From assembly GCA_014695195.1 (NCBI GenBank), contig JACJNW010000019.1, positions 1-64,000 on the forward strand: a stretch of 64,000 nucleotides of DNA. The letters are read 5' to 3'. The notes beneath the pieces were generated by a model that worked only from the letters and a program-made list of their open reading frames with translations, ran no database searches and had not been told where the DNA came from. Both the position numbers and the translations under genes were made by a program. Below, in pieces: positions 53,976 to 62,617 of the stretch (the stretch's first letter is position 1; each line of letters begins with the position of its first letter). The DNA is from Cyanobacteria bacterium FACHB-DQ100 (GTDB lineage Bacteria > Cyanobacteriota > Cyanobacteriia > Leptolyngbyales > Leptolyngbyaceae).

Positions 53976-54830
53976 ATGAAATGGCTTTCAGCGTTTGTTT
54001 TAACTATCGTGCTGCTATTAACCAGCAGCGCGATCACGCAGACCGATATCAACATCAACAATAAGAATTTAATTCGTTTGGGTGGAGATGTTACTGTTCC
54101 GGAAAAACAAGTCGTAGAAAATGCTCATGCAATCGGAGGATCAGTGACAGTACAACCGAATGCACGAGTGACGCAAACCGCGATCGCAATTGGCGGAGAT
54201 GTCACCCTGAAGAAAGGCGCACGCGTAGATGGTGATGCTTATGCCGTTGGCGGTAATGTGGTGCAGGAAGAAGGAGCCACGATTGGGGGCGCAAAACAAA
54301 CGTTTAATGAGGATGCAATGCGGGGAATGCAGCGCGATCGTCATTCCTTTTGGGCAGGTTACGCCGCTCACAGTATTTTTCGGATCATGAGCGCGATCGT
54401 TTCTGCCATTGCTGGCGTGATTCTCCTCCGCGCTGCCCCCTCATTTCTGCCTAATTTGGCAGCAACCGTCCACCGCTATCCTAGCCAAAGTGCGTTATGG
54501 GGGATTGGAGCGTCTATCACTTTGGTTGCTCTCATCCTCTTTCTTGCGATTACTTTAATTGGTATTCCGTTGATCCCACTCTTGATTCTGGTTGCGAGTC
54601 TCGCCACCTTTGTTGGAACATTGGGCATCTCATTGTGGGTGGGTCAGCAAATTACAAAAAGCGACCAGCGCACTCGATTGCAACAGTTCTTGATCGGGTT
54701 GCTATTCATCACGCTCCTGTCTTTGGTTCCAGTTTTAGGCGGAATTGTGACCTTTATTGTGAGCCTACTTGGATTGGGAGCGTTACTTGCTTGGAAAGTG
54801 GGTAGAGTCCAGCCTTTGCTGATGGAATAA
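53976..54830 (+). CDS. Exported repeat protein with membrane domain (polymer-forming type)
   Basis: The 284-residue protein has a signal peptide (1-22). A run of left-handed beta-helix repeats follows (about 32-110): IRLGGDVTVPEKQVVENAHA, IGGSVTVQPNARVTQTAIA, IGGDVTLKKGARVDGDAY, VGGNVVQEEGATIGG. Each turn has the GG(D/S/N)VT core. Three or four membrane helices then fill residues 135-275. This layout of an external beta-helix on a membrane base is found in uncharacterised bacterial proteins with bactofilin-like repeats. Function is unknown; an envelope or cytoskeletal scaffold role is inferred. Confidence 0.78.
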   Translation: MKWLSAFVLTIVLLLTSSAITQTDININNKNLIRLGGDVTVPEKQVVENAHAIGGSVTVQPNARVTQTAIAIGGDVTLKKGARVDGDAYAVGGNVVQEEGATIGGAKQTFNEDAMRGMQRDRHSFWAGYAAHSIFRIMSAIVSAIAGVILLRAAPSFLPNLAATVHRYPSQSALWGIGASITLVALILFLAITLIGIPLIPLLILVASLATFVGTLGISLWVGQQITKSDQRTRLQQFLIGLLFITLLSLVPVLGGIVTFIVSLLGLGALLAWKVGRVQPLLME

Positions 54831-54846
54831 TCTGCTAAGAATTGCT

Positions 54847-55026
54847 TTATTTGAGTGCGATCGACTGATCCTGAATAGGTCGGAGCTTTGCAGCAATCCA
54901 TGGAGCCAAAAGCAGCAGGATTAGACAGATCGACATCAAACCCCCTTGAAACAAGTTGTAATCCGCAGCAATTCGCTCCCAAGAATAGCCCAGAATAAAG
55001 CGACCCAGAACAATCTCAAACGTCAC
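54847..55026 (-). CDS. Small membrane protein of unknown function
   Basis: From the GTG at 55026 the protein has 59 residues with one clear hydrophobic helix (about 28-48, LMSICLILLLLAPWIAAKL). A GGAGGTGATTTG ribosome site precedes it on the minus strand. The start could also be the TTG at 55032. No family is recognised. It is convergent with the 53976 gene (16-base gap). Confidence 0.5.
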   Translation of the reverse strand: MTFEIVLGRFILGYSWERIAADYNLFQGGLMSICLILLLLAPWIAAKLRPIQDQSIALK

Positions 55027-55067
55027 TACCAAATCACCTCCGCTCTTCTAAGCTAGTGTGTTGTTCA

Positions 55068-55418
55068 TTAGAGGATATTTAGTGCGATCGCACTTCCCAA
55101 AAGCGCGGTTGTGATTCCAAGCGCAATGATCACCTGCTTTGGAGTGAAGCGCCGTTTTTGAACTGCTGGAGCAGATGGCGAAATTACGATCGCTCTAGCG
55201 GGTTCGATCGACGGGTCGGCTTTTTGAAGTTGGGTCTGATTGGCAATGGCAAGTGTCTCTAATTCTTGGTCTGAAGCAACTGTCTGTGCTGGTTCAACCG
55301 ATGTGAATGGCTCAGACGAGTCTTGCGGTTCTGAAACTTGAGGATCTGAAACTTGAGGAATAGTATGGCGGTTCGGATCAAGTATTTTACGAGAGTTATT
55401 TGGATGAAAGTTTGTCAT
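55068..55418 (-). CDS. Hypothetical protein with C-terminal membrane anchor
   Basis: From the ATG at 55418 the protein has 116 residues. A disordered, Ser/Glu/Gln-rich head (residues 1-85) precedes a single C-terminal helix (QVIIALGITTALLGSAIALN), so it is probably tail-anchored with the soluble part in the cytoplasm. The in-frame ATG at 55451 is an alternative. No family is recognised. It precedes the 55026 gene on the same strand. Confidence 0.55.
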   Translation of the reverse strand: MTNFHPNNSRKILDPNRHTIPQVSDPQVSEPQDSSEPFTSVEPAQTVASDQELETLAIANQTQLQKADPSIEPARAIVISPSAPAVQKRRFTPKQVIIALGITTALLGSAIALNIL

Positions 55419-55793
55419 AGCTACACCCTGATTCAAAATCAACTGGCTCAAAGTGATAGCAGCGATCGTATTTCAGGGACAATTATTCTGATGATGTAAA
55501 AGAAAGCTAATCTCTACATCAGTTACGAAATGAGTTGCTCAGGGCGTAGAAGCTCGATATTCCTGAAAAACTTCCATCGTTAGAATATGCAAAAAGTATG
55601 GGGAAGTTGTGAGCTTTAATTAGTGTCTCGTTTGTTAAAAAAGACCCTCATTGCCTCTTGCGGAGCGTGGCGTTACCCCTCTCCTTCTCCCTTGGAGAGA
55701 AAGAGAACCAGACTTCTAGTTCCCTCTCCTATGGGAGAGGGTTGGGGTGAGGGCAGATCGACGGTCTTCTTTTTAATTAGGTTTGCCTACTTA
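55419..55793. other. Gene-free region with a G/C-rich repeat
   Basis: No gene is supported in these 375 bases. The left half is AT-rich and probably holds the promoter of the 55418 gene. The right half contains the repeat at 55675-55755. The rest shows nothing recognisable. Confidence 0.45.
55675..55755. repeat. CCCTCTCC-type cyanobacterial intergenic repeat
   Basis: CCCCTCTCCTTCTCCC (from 55676) and GGGAGAGGGTTGGGG (55733-55747) are imperfect inverted arms. CCCTCTCCTATGGGAGAGGG (55722-55741) forms an inner hairpin. The motif CTCACCCCAACCCTC on the minus strand is a repeat I recall from many cyanobacterial genomes. No gene lies inside. Confidence 0.75.
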
Positions 55794-56948
55794 TCAACCA
55801 ATAAACTTTTGAATCGTACCCATTAGCAAATCAATTTCGTTCTCCGTCGTAAAGTAGTGAACGCAAGCACGAATACAATTCGGATTTAATATCACTCTCA
55901 AAAAAATGCTTTTCTCCTCAAGAAACTGAACTAATTGAGAATGCTTTCCATCTACTAGCTGAAATGAAATTAATCCCGCTTCTGGAGCAGTTTGTTTTAA
56001 GCATTTCACATCTGATAGCTGATTTAACTGCTGCCATAGATAAGCACTCCGATCGCAAATCATCGGGTACCGCTCCTGAGCAAAGGGAGCATGAAATTCG
56101 ATCGCTTCACGCAATGCTGAATATAACGGAATCGCTGAAGTGGCAATCTCATATTTGCGACCATCGGACTGAAACCGAACCGGATTTCCAGTAGCATCCG
56201 TAATCACACTCCGCCAGCCGATAAACGTCGGGCTCAATCTTTCTCGCGCTTCAGGGCGAACATACAATCCGCCCACACCCGCTGCGCCACACCACCATTT
56301 ATGCCCCGTAAACGCATAAAAATCAGCCTGCAACTCTGTAAGATTCAGCGGCAATACTCCGACAGATTGTGCCGCATCAACCAGAACTTGCACTGATCGC
56401 GCATGACAAATTTCAACCATTTGCTTCAGCGGTAAAACTTCCCCAGTATTCCAAAGAATATGACTAACAACAAACAATTTAGTATTGGGTTGCAGGAATT
56501 GATCAACGATCGCACAAGGATCACCCGAATTCAGAGTCTCCAACAAGGGGCAGAGCGTTACTTCCAAATCAAATCGCCGCTGAAGTTCGCGGACTGCTGC
56601 CACAATTCCTTGATGTTCACAATCGCTGATTAAGATGTGATCTCCTGCCTTCCAATCAATGCCCCACAGCGCAATATTGCATCCGACAGAAACATCTTCA
56701 GTGAGGGTAATCGTGTCAGCAGTTGTGCCAAGTTCCTTTGCGATCGCTTCCCGCGTTAAATTCCCTTCCTGCACAATCCAAGCATTCGCCGCACTCGAAA
56801 ACGGACCTAATTCCTGAAATCGATCGTGGGCTTGATGCAGCGCCGCGATCGCAGGTCTTGGCATTGTGCCTTGTCCACCATAGTTAAAGTAAGCTTTGCC
56901 GTTGAGATAGGGAAATTCGCTGCGGTGCTGATCGAGTTGAGACGACAT
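55794..56948 (-). CDS. Aminotransferase class V family enzyme, L-cysteine/cystine lyase-like
   Basis: The 384-residue PLP enzyme has the SufS/NifS-like fold. Motifs include FNYGGQGTMPRPAIAALHQA near the start, DHILISDCEHQG, VLVDAAQSVGVLPLNL (PLP Asp) and YAFTGHKWWCGAAG with the PLP Lys in GHKWW. The HKWWCGAAGVGG block and length match from memory the Synechocystis cysteine/cystine C-S lyase that feeds Fe-S assembly in vitro. The mobile loop Cys of true SufS (RxGxHC) is not evident. Alone on the minus strand. Confidence 0.82.
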   Translation of the reverse strand: MSSQLDQHRSEFPYLNGKAYFNYGGQGTMPRPAIAALHQAHDRFQELGPFSSAANAWIVQEGNLTREAIAKELGTTADTITLTEDVSVGCNIALWGIDWKAGDHILISDCEHQGIVAAVRELQRRFDLEVTLCPLLETLNSGDPCAIVDQFLQPNTKLFVVSHILWNTGEVLPLKQMVEICHARSVQVLVDAAQSVGVLPLNLTELQADFYAFTGHKWWCGAAGVGGLYVRPEARERLSPTFIGWRSVITDATGNPVRFQSDGRKYEIATSAIPLYSALREAIEFHAPFAQERYPMICDRSAYLWQQLNQLSDVKCLKQTAPEAGLISFQLVDGKHSQLVQFLEEKSIFLRVILNPNCIRACVHYFTTENEIDLLMGTIQKFIG

Positions 56949-57208
56949 GGTAGAAGGCGATTGATCTGTCTTCTAAACATAACAAAAGGAGCAGCGCCGC
57001 GCTCTGTCACTCCTGGCAGTCCAGTTAATTTTGCATCAAGAAACAAAACTTCATTAAGGTATCGCTTAATCCCTCATTAATTTTGAATTGCTATTATAGG
57101 GAGAATGAGCACGATTAACGTTAACTTTCTGCAATTCTCGCTTTAGAATTAGACATAATCGATGCCTCTGGTTGATGCCGCAGTCCGCTACCTTCTACCT
57201 TTATAGAG

Positions 57209-58720
57209 ATGTTCATCACCGCCGACCTGCTGCTAAATTATCAACGCTGTAGCCGCCGAGCTTTTCTCGATCGATATGGGGATGTGGAACAAAAAGACCC
57301 CCCCAACGATTATCTGCTAAAGCTGATACAAGATAGTGCAGAAAATCGGCGACAAGTCCTTTCGAGCCACGAGCATCGAGAGCCTAGGTATCAATCAGGC
57401 GACTGGCAAAAAGGCGCAGAAGAAACTTTAAAGTTAATGCGGGAAGGAGTCGAGCGAATTTATCAGCCTGTGTTGCTGGCTGAGGAAGCAGGCGTTACGC
57501 TCGTTGCCAATCCTGACCTGCTAGAAAAACAGCCGGGACAATCCATCTTTGGCGATTGGATTTATGTGCCAAGCGAAATTAAATTAAGCAAGCGCCCAAA
57601 GCAAGAGTATCAAATTGTTGTGGCGTATTTTGCCAAGGTACTCGCAGCAGTTCAGGGGGCTTGGGTCGAGGAAGCTTGGTTAATTTTGAAAGAGCGCGGC
57701 GCGTTTTCGGTGGACTTATGGGAAACTGTTCCCCGCATGGAGGCGATTCTTGCCAATTGCATTCAAACCATAGCGCAGCAACACGAACCGGAAGTCTTTA
57801 TCTCTCGGAGTCGCTGTAGTTTGTGCCATTGGTTTAGTCATTGCTACGCGATCGCCAAATCTGAACAGCATCTTTCTTTACTTCCAGGGGTGACGCAACC
57901 TCGCTACGTTCAACTGCAAGCCCTCAATCTCACGACCCTCGAAGCTCTTGCAGAAACACCTCCTGCCCGTCTTGAACCACTTCCTGGTTTTGGCAGCGAG
58001 ACGGCGCACAAAATTGTCCGACAGGCGCGATCGACGCTGCAAGATACCGCACTTTTAGGCGAAAGTCTTGCGGCTCACACCGTTGGTAAACGACCGTTCC
58101 GAATGCCAACGATCCCCACTGCCGCGATCGAGCTTTATTTTGATATCGAAGCCGAGCCAAGTTTGAACCTAGTCTACCTGCACGGAATATTGGTCGTCGA
58201 TCGGATAAGCCAGACCGAAACCTTCCACGCCTTACTGGCAGAAACTCCTGAAGAAGAATCAATAGCGTGGCAAAAACTAATTGACTTACTATGGGCGTAT
58301 CCGAATGCGCCCATTTTTCATTTTTGCCCCTATGAAGTGCAAACCGTTGAACGACTTGGAAAGCTGTTTGAAACGCCAGAGGAATTAATTCGACCGTTGT
58401 TAGCCCGATTTATTGACTTGCATGATTGTGTGACTCAGACCGTGACGCTTCCTGTGGAAAGCTATGCACTCAAGCATATTGCTCGTTGGGTTGGGTTTGA
58501 CTGGCGCGATTCGAGTGCAAATGGGGCGCAGTCGATCTATTGGTACGCCCAGTGGTTGACGACAGGCGATCGCAGTTATTTAGAGTCAATTCTGATTTAT
58601 AACGAGGATGACTGCCGTGCCACCTATCAGGTGAAAGAGTGGCTGGTGAATTTTTTGAATCACGCGACTACTTCGTGCAGCGGAACGATCACGCACAATG
58701 AATTAGGTTACGCAGTGTAA
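57209..58720 (+). CDS. TM0106-family RecB-like nuclease with RNase H-like domain
   Basis: The 503-residue protein has a Cas4/RecB-like N-terminal nuclease with an Fe-S cluster Cys set: Cys14 (LLNYQRCSRRAFLD) and Cys203, Cys206 and Cys212 (SRCSLCHWFSHC). The PD-(D/E)XK core lies near residues 95-145 (IFGDWIYVPSEIKL). A helix-hairpin-helix-like segment (LEPLPGFGSETAHKIV) and a DEDD RNase H-like domain follow (AIELYFDIEAEPSLNLVYLH, IYNEDDCRATYQV). This is a known architecture with no defined role; DNA repair is inferred. No CRISPR genes are near. The next gene starts 5 bases downstream. Confidence 0.88.
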   Translation: MFITADLLLNYQRCSRRAFLDRYGDVEQKDPPNDYLLKLIQDSAENRRQVLSSHEHREPRYQSGDWQKGAEETLKLMREGVERIYQPVLLAEEAGVTLVANPDLLEKQPGQSIFGDWIYVPSEIKLSKRPKQEYQIVVAYFAKVLAAVQGAWVEEAWLILKERGAFSVDLWETVPRMEAILANCIQTIAQQHEPEVFISRSRCSLCHWFSHCYAIAKSEQHLSLLPGVTQPRYVQLQALNLTTLEALAETPPARLEPLPGFGSETAHKIVRQARSTLQDTALLGESLAAHTVGKRPFRMPTIPTAAIELYFDIEAEPSLNLVYLHGILVVDRISQTETFHALLAETPEEESIAWQKLIDLLWAYPNAPIFHFCPYEVQTVERLGKLFETPEELIRPLLARFIDLHDCVTQTVTLPVESYALKHIARWVGFDWRDSSANGAQSIYWYAQWLTTGDRSYLESILIYNEDDCRATYQVKEWLVNFLNHATTSCSGTITHNELGYAV

Positions 58721-58725
58721 TTCTT

Positions 58726-59508
58726 ATGGCAAAACTTGAAACAATTCTGATTTACCCAATCAAGTCTCTCGATGCAATCTCGGTAAGTCAGGCAAAAATT
58801 CTACCGGGTGGCAGCTTGGAACACGATCGAGAATTCTGCATTGTCGATCAATCCGACAACTGGGTAAACGGCAAACGTACCGCAAAGATTCACCAAATTC
58901 GATCGCAGTTCGATCTTAAAGCGCGAATTGTGACGCTCTCGGTGCAGAACGATCGTCCGGTGAGCTTTCACCTCGATCACGGTCGGAGCGGCATCGAAGG
59001 CTGGTTGAGTGATTATTGTGGCTTTCGGGTATTTCTCAAGCAAGATCTCACGACTGGATTTCCAGATGATCCGGTATCGCCAGGGCCGACGATCGTCAGC
59101 CTTGCAACCCTGAAACAAGCCGCTTCTTGGTTTGAAGGAATGACGCTTGCAGGAATGCGATCGCGCCTCCGCACAAACTTAGAACTCTCTGAAGTTCCGG
59201 CATTCTGGGAAGAACAGCTTTACTCAGCAGATAAACGTTTGATCGTCTTTCAGCTTGGTGAAGTCGAAATTCAAGGAATTAATTCCTGTCAGCGCTGCAT
59301 CGTCCCGACCCGTGATGCCATTTCAGGAGAACCTTATCCCCAATTTCAAAAAATATTCAACACACAACGCAAAGAAGAACTTCCCGACTGGGTGCCAAAA
59401 GAGCAATTCAATCACTACTATCGTATGGCAGTCAACACTCGAATCGCCCCTGCTGAAGCCGGGAAAGTTCTCAAAGTCGGCGATCGGTTATCGCGCCGGA
59501 CGAGTTGA
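58726..59508 (+). CDS. MOSC domain protein
   Basis: The 260-residue protein has an MOSC N-terminal beta-barrel (ETILIYPIKSLDAISVSQAK, LEHDREFCIVDQSDNWVNGK). The MOSC domain has the conserved Cys in GINSCQRCIVPTRDAISGEP. Proteins of this class bind the molybdenum cofactor and reduce N-hydroxylated compounds or pass sulfur. The partner is unknown. It follows the nuclease gene by 5 bases and overlaps the convergent 59488 gene by 21 bases. Confidence 0.9.
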   Translation: MAKLETILIYPIKSLDAISVSQAKILPGGSLEHDREFCIVDQSDNWVNGKRTAKIHQIRSQFDLKARIVTLSVQNDRPVSFHLDHGRSGIEGWLSDYCGFRVFLKQDLTTGFPDDPVSPGPTIVSLATLKQAASWFEGMTLAGMRSRLRTNLELSEVPAFWEEQLYSADKRLIVFQLGEVEIQGINSCQRCIVPTRDAISGEPYPQFQKIFNTQRKEELPDWVPKEQFNHYYRMAVNTRIAPAEAGKVLKVGDRLSRRTS

Positions 59509-60330
59509 TCCTGCCGCAATCACATTCAATCGCTGTGTTACCATCGTCATGCCGCCATGCCGAACCAACACAGCCGATATCCATTGAGATCCAGCAGTAT
59601 TCGGTGCTTTACCGACTTTGAACAATCCGCCAGAAGTCAGCAAATCTAGATCGACTGTTGCAGGCTTGAGATATCCATTGGCATTGACAGGCTCTTGCAC
59701 CACTGCACCCAGCAGCAAGTCATTCTCAAGCGGCTCCTGCACGATCGCATCAAAGTTAAATTCCTGTCCGGTTCGCACCTGCTCCGGTAGATTCACCTTC
59801 ACCAAGGGCGGCTTCTCTCCAGTCGTAATCAAGTTGCTCTCAGACAGAACTTCCTGGCGCACGATCTTCTGGTTCTGGAACTGTTGGCGCGATCGCAGAG
59901 TTGCGTTTAATTTGACCTGCTGTCCGTCCTTTGTCTGACTTCCTGTAATCTGAGTGAGGGTCTCTGCCTGAATTCCATTTGCACTCGATCGCCAGGAGGT
60001 CAGCTCTGTTTTATAGGTCAGATTCGGGTATTGTTTCCACAGTTGCGCGAGAGACTGTTCCAGCGATCGGCGATTCAGTCCATCAGAATGCGTAAAGTTT
60101 GGGCTATAGAACTGGAGCACCTCTTGCACATTTCTACGGTTTGCAGCAGCATCGAGTTGCGTTAATGCTTGTCTGAGTTCTTGGGGGGCGGTGGCTGGAG
60201 TGCTAGCAATGGATCGATCGCTCCCGACAGATCCTGACGCGATCGCAAGACCCAAGCTCAGTAGAAATAAAATTTGCCGAGACCGGACGCTCAGCGGGGC
60301 AGAAACTCTCAAGCGCATAAGCACACTCAT
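59488..60330 (-). CDS. Exported NTF2-like (SnoaL-type) protein
   Basis: The 280-residue protein has a signal peptide after a basic head (about 12-45, LFLLSLGLAIASGSVG). An NTF2-like domain follows (about 52-165): LRQALTQLDAAANRRNVQEV, LQFYSPNFTHSDGLNRRSLE. A C-terminal Ig-like domain (about 175-275, GEKPPLVKVNLPEQVRTGQE) completes it. No active-site residues can be assigned. It is convergent with MOSC and its coding end overlaps MOSC by 21 bases. Confidence 0.75.
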   Translation of the reverse strand: MSVLMRLRVSAPLSVRSRQILFLLSLGLAIASGSVGSDRSIASTPATAPQELRQALTQLDAAANRRNVQEVLQFYSPNFTHSDGLNRRSLEQSLAQLWKQYPNLTYKTELTSWRSSANGIQAETLTQITGSQTKDGQQVKLNATLRSRQQFQNQKIVRQEVLSESNLITTGEKPPLVKVNLPEQVRTGQEFNFDAIVQEPLENDLLLGAVVQEPVNANGYLKPATVDLDLLTSGGLFKVGKAPNTAGSQWISAVLVRHGGMTMVTQRLNVIAAGSTRPAR

Positions 60331-61071
60331 CCAACAACAAACTTGTAATCACTATACACGCGAAATTCAAAGCAAACCGAACTTCTACGCTTCAAGCGGT
60401 GTCCATTCTGCCTGATAGATGCCGACAGTATTGATCGGATGATGAGCAGATCGATCGGTACAGTCAGTGATGATTTGCTGAAATAGGAATGATTTTAGCT
60501 AGTGCAGAGTCATAGCTTAACTTTAGAGTAAGCACAGTCGGAAAGAGTTACCAGGTGATCTCAAATCTCCAAACCCTCGCTACAGATCTCGGTCTCGCTA
60601 CAGCTCTGGGTAAAGACGCGATTAGGAGTTACACAGAGGAGGCTGATTTATCGCAGGACTTTTGGAAAGATGCGAGCTATGAAGTTAGCTAAACCCTCAT
60701 CTATCTTAAGAAAACTCTCCAAATAAACTTAATTATTCGTTCCACTTTATGTAACAGCTATTTCACAAACAAATGTAAGTTTATTTTGTAAAGAAGTTTA
60801 TCGATAGGTGTACTTAAGGTTTAATAATCAATGCCTTCGTATTAGCAAAACGATTTTGTTTGCATTTCTTAGCAGTCAAAATAGTCGCTAGCTTCTACTT
60901 ACGAACTTTTGCTAAATAAGATTGATTAAGTAAGTAACAGTTAGACACAAAATTTCATAAGTAGACACTAGAAAAATAAAGATAGATATCCATAAGATGA
61001 GGTCAGGTAAATAACGGATTCCGAAGTTTGCCGAATCGTACTTCTTGTATTTTTTAGTAATCATCAAAACC
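60331..61071. other. 741-base region upstream of psbA
   Basis: No complete gene is seen. Positions 60516-60692 form an ORF-like stretch (separate entry). From about 60700 to 61060 the sequence is strongly AT-rich, which fits a psbA promoter and leader. No -35/-10 pair or Shine-Dalgarno could be fixed with confidence. Confidence 0.45.
60516..60692 (+). other. Orphan short frame, possibly a gene fragment
   Basis: A frame of 58 sense codons with no ATG (first possible start GTG 60555) reads LQTLATDLGLATALGKDAIR and SYTEEADLSQDFWKDASYEV, then TAA. The text looks protein-like and helical. I do not recognise the family. It may be a degraded end of a gene or a small protein using GTG. Confidence 0.3.
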
Positions 61072-62154
61072 ATGACCACAACATTACAAAGACGCGAAAG
61101 CGGCAATGTGTGGGAGCGCTTCTGTAACTGGGTAACTTCAACCGATAACCGAATCTACGTAGGCTGGTTCGGCGTGTTGATGATCCCCACCTTACTTTCG
61201 GCGACCATCTGCTACATCATCGCCTTCGTCGCTGCTCCTCCTGTAGACATCGATGGCATCCGCGAACCCGTCGCTGGCTCCTTGCTCTACGGCAACAACA
61301 TTATCTCCGGTGCTGTTGTTCCGTCCTCGAACGCGATCGGTCTGCACTTCTACCCGATCTGGGAAGCCGCATCGCTCGACGAGTGGCTGTACAACGGTGG
61401 CCCTTACCAACTCGTGGTATTCCACTTCCTCATCGGCGTATTCGCTTACCTCGGTCGCCAATGGGAGCTCTCCTACCGTCTCGGTATGCGTCCTTGGATC
61501 TGTGTTGCTTACAGCGCTCCAGTGTCTGCTGCAACGGCAGTGTTCTTGATCTACCCGATCGGACAAGGTTCGTTCTCGGATGGAATGCCCCTCGGTATCT
61601 CTGGAACCTTCAACTTCATGATCGTCTTCCAAGCCGAGCACAACATCTTGATGCACCCCTTCCACATGCTCGGCGTTGCCGGTGTATTCGGCGGATCGCT
61701 CTTCTCGGCGATGCACGGTTCACTCGTGACCTCTTCGCTGGTACGTGAGACCACCGAAGCGGAAAGCCAAAACTACGGCTACAAGTTTGGGCAAGAAGAA
61801 GAGACCTACAACATCGTGGCAGCACACGGCTACTTCGGCCGCTTGATCTTCCAATACGCCTCGTTCAACAACTCTCGCGCACTGCACTTCTTCTTGGGTG
61901 CATGGCCAGTCGTATGTATCTGGTTCACGGCACTGGGTATTTCGACGATGGCGTTCAACCTGAACGGATTCAACTTCAACCAGTCGATTTTGGATTCTCA
62001 AGGTCGCGTGGTGAATACTTGGGCAGACATGATCAACCGTGCGAACCTGGGGATGGAAGTGATGCACGAGCGTAACGCTCACAACTTCCCGCTTGACTTG
62101 GCTGTAGGGGATCAAACACCCGTTGCAGTACAAGCTCCGGCAATCAACGGCTAG
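61072..62154 (+). CDS. psbA: Photosystem II D1 protein (Q130 form)
   Basis: D1 is the PSII reaction-centre subunit that holds the Mn4CaO5 cluster and the QB site. The 360-residue protein starts [20 protein letters not shown]. It keeps Tyr161, Glu189, His190 and the C-terminal ligands His332, Glu333, His337, Asp342 and Ala344, in [12 protein letters not shown] 16-residue tail, cut after Ala344 by CtpA, follows. Gln130 (AYLGRQWEL) marks the D1:1, low-light type rather than the high-light Glu130 type. The ATG at 61072 is chosen over one at 61045 because D1 begins MTTTLQ. Two hairpins follow the stop. Confidence 0.98.
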   Translation: MTTTLQRRESGNVWERFCNWVTSTDNRIYVGWFGVLMIPTLLSATICYIIAFVAAPPVDIDGIREPVAGSLLYGNNIISGAVVPSSNAIGLHFYPIWEAASLDEWLYNGGPYQLVVFHFLIGVFAYLGRQWELSYRLGMRPWICVAYSAPVSAATAVFLIYPIGQGSFSDGMPLGISGTFNFMIVFQAEHNILMHPFHMLGVAGVFGGSLFSAMHGSLVTSSLVRETTEAESQNYGYKFGQEEETYNIVAAHGYFGRLIFQYASFNNSRALHFFLGAWPVVCIWFTALGISTMAFNLNGFNFNQSILDSQGRVVNTWADMINRANLGMEVMHERNAHNFPLDLAVGDQTPVAVQAPAING

Positions 62155-62165
62155 TTGATAAAAAA

Positions 62166-62200
62166 TTGTGGAGGTTACTCTTGCAAGTAACTCTCCACAA
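62166..62200 (+). terminator. Hairpin after psbA
   Basis: TTGTGGAG-GTTACT (62166-62179) and AGTAACTCTCCACAA (62186-62200) form a stem of about 14 bp with one bulge. It lies 11 bases after the psbA stop, without a U tract. Confidence 0.7.
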
Positions 62201-62221
62201 CATAACCCTTGATTGAAAGAT

Positions 62222-62250
62222 ATCCCTCAGTTTTGGCTGGGGGATTTCTT
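62222..62250 (+). terminator. Second terminator after psbA
   Basis: ATCCCTCAG, loop TTTTGG, CTGGGGGAT then TTCTT: a 9-bp stem with one G-U pair followed by a short U-rich tail. Confidence 0.8.
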
Positions 62251-62617
62251 GCTTTAAACTAGCTTACACTTAACAAAAGTTAAAGTTAAGCTTTGCGTCA
62301 GCGTTGAGCGGCGATCGCGATCCTTTCCGCATCATTCACGGATAACGACTGTCCGCTGCACATTTAGCAGGATGCACTGAGGCGGCACCCCTTGAACAAC
62401 GCTTGAGGAGCCATTTAGGATGAAATGAGGGAAAATTCAGTCTCTTTCAATTTGCTTGGTCACGTCACGATTGACAAGAAATGTTCTAGCTTACGCTAAT
62501 CTTGACGGAATCACATCGAAGTCGATCGTTTTGGCATGATCGCGAAAATTTGCAGGACGGGGTAAGCTTGAGTGGCTCCGTACCAGTCATCAGTCTTGGT
62601 GTGAGGTTTTTTGATTA

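Larger units (their letters stand above)
62155..62617. other. Region between psbA and the radical SAM gene
   Basis: The first 95 bases contain two terminator hairpins. The remaining 370 bases show no supported gene. The right part (about 62460-62617), with mixed AT content, probably carries the promoter and leader of the 62618 gene. A GGCGATCGCG HIP1-like site is near 62311. Confidence 0.45.

Noticed and set aside
57209-58720. CRISPR-associated Cas4
   Set aside because: The protein has the Cas4-like Fe-S Cys set, but it is far longer, carries an RNase H-like domain and no cas genes or repeats are near.
61192-61716. 174-codon antisense frame over psbA
   Set aside because: It mirrors a strongly conserved gene. 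The text lacks any domain pattern and has no upstream signals.
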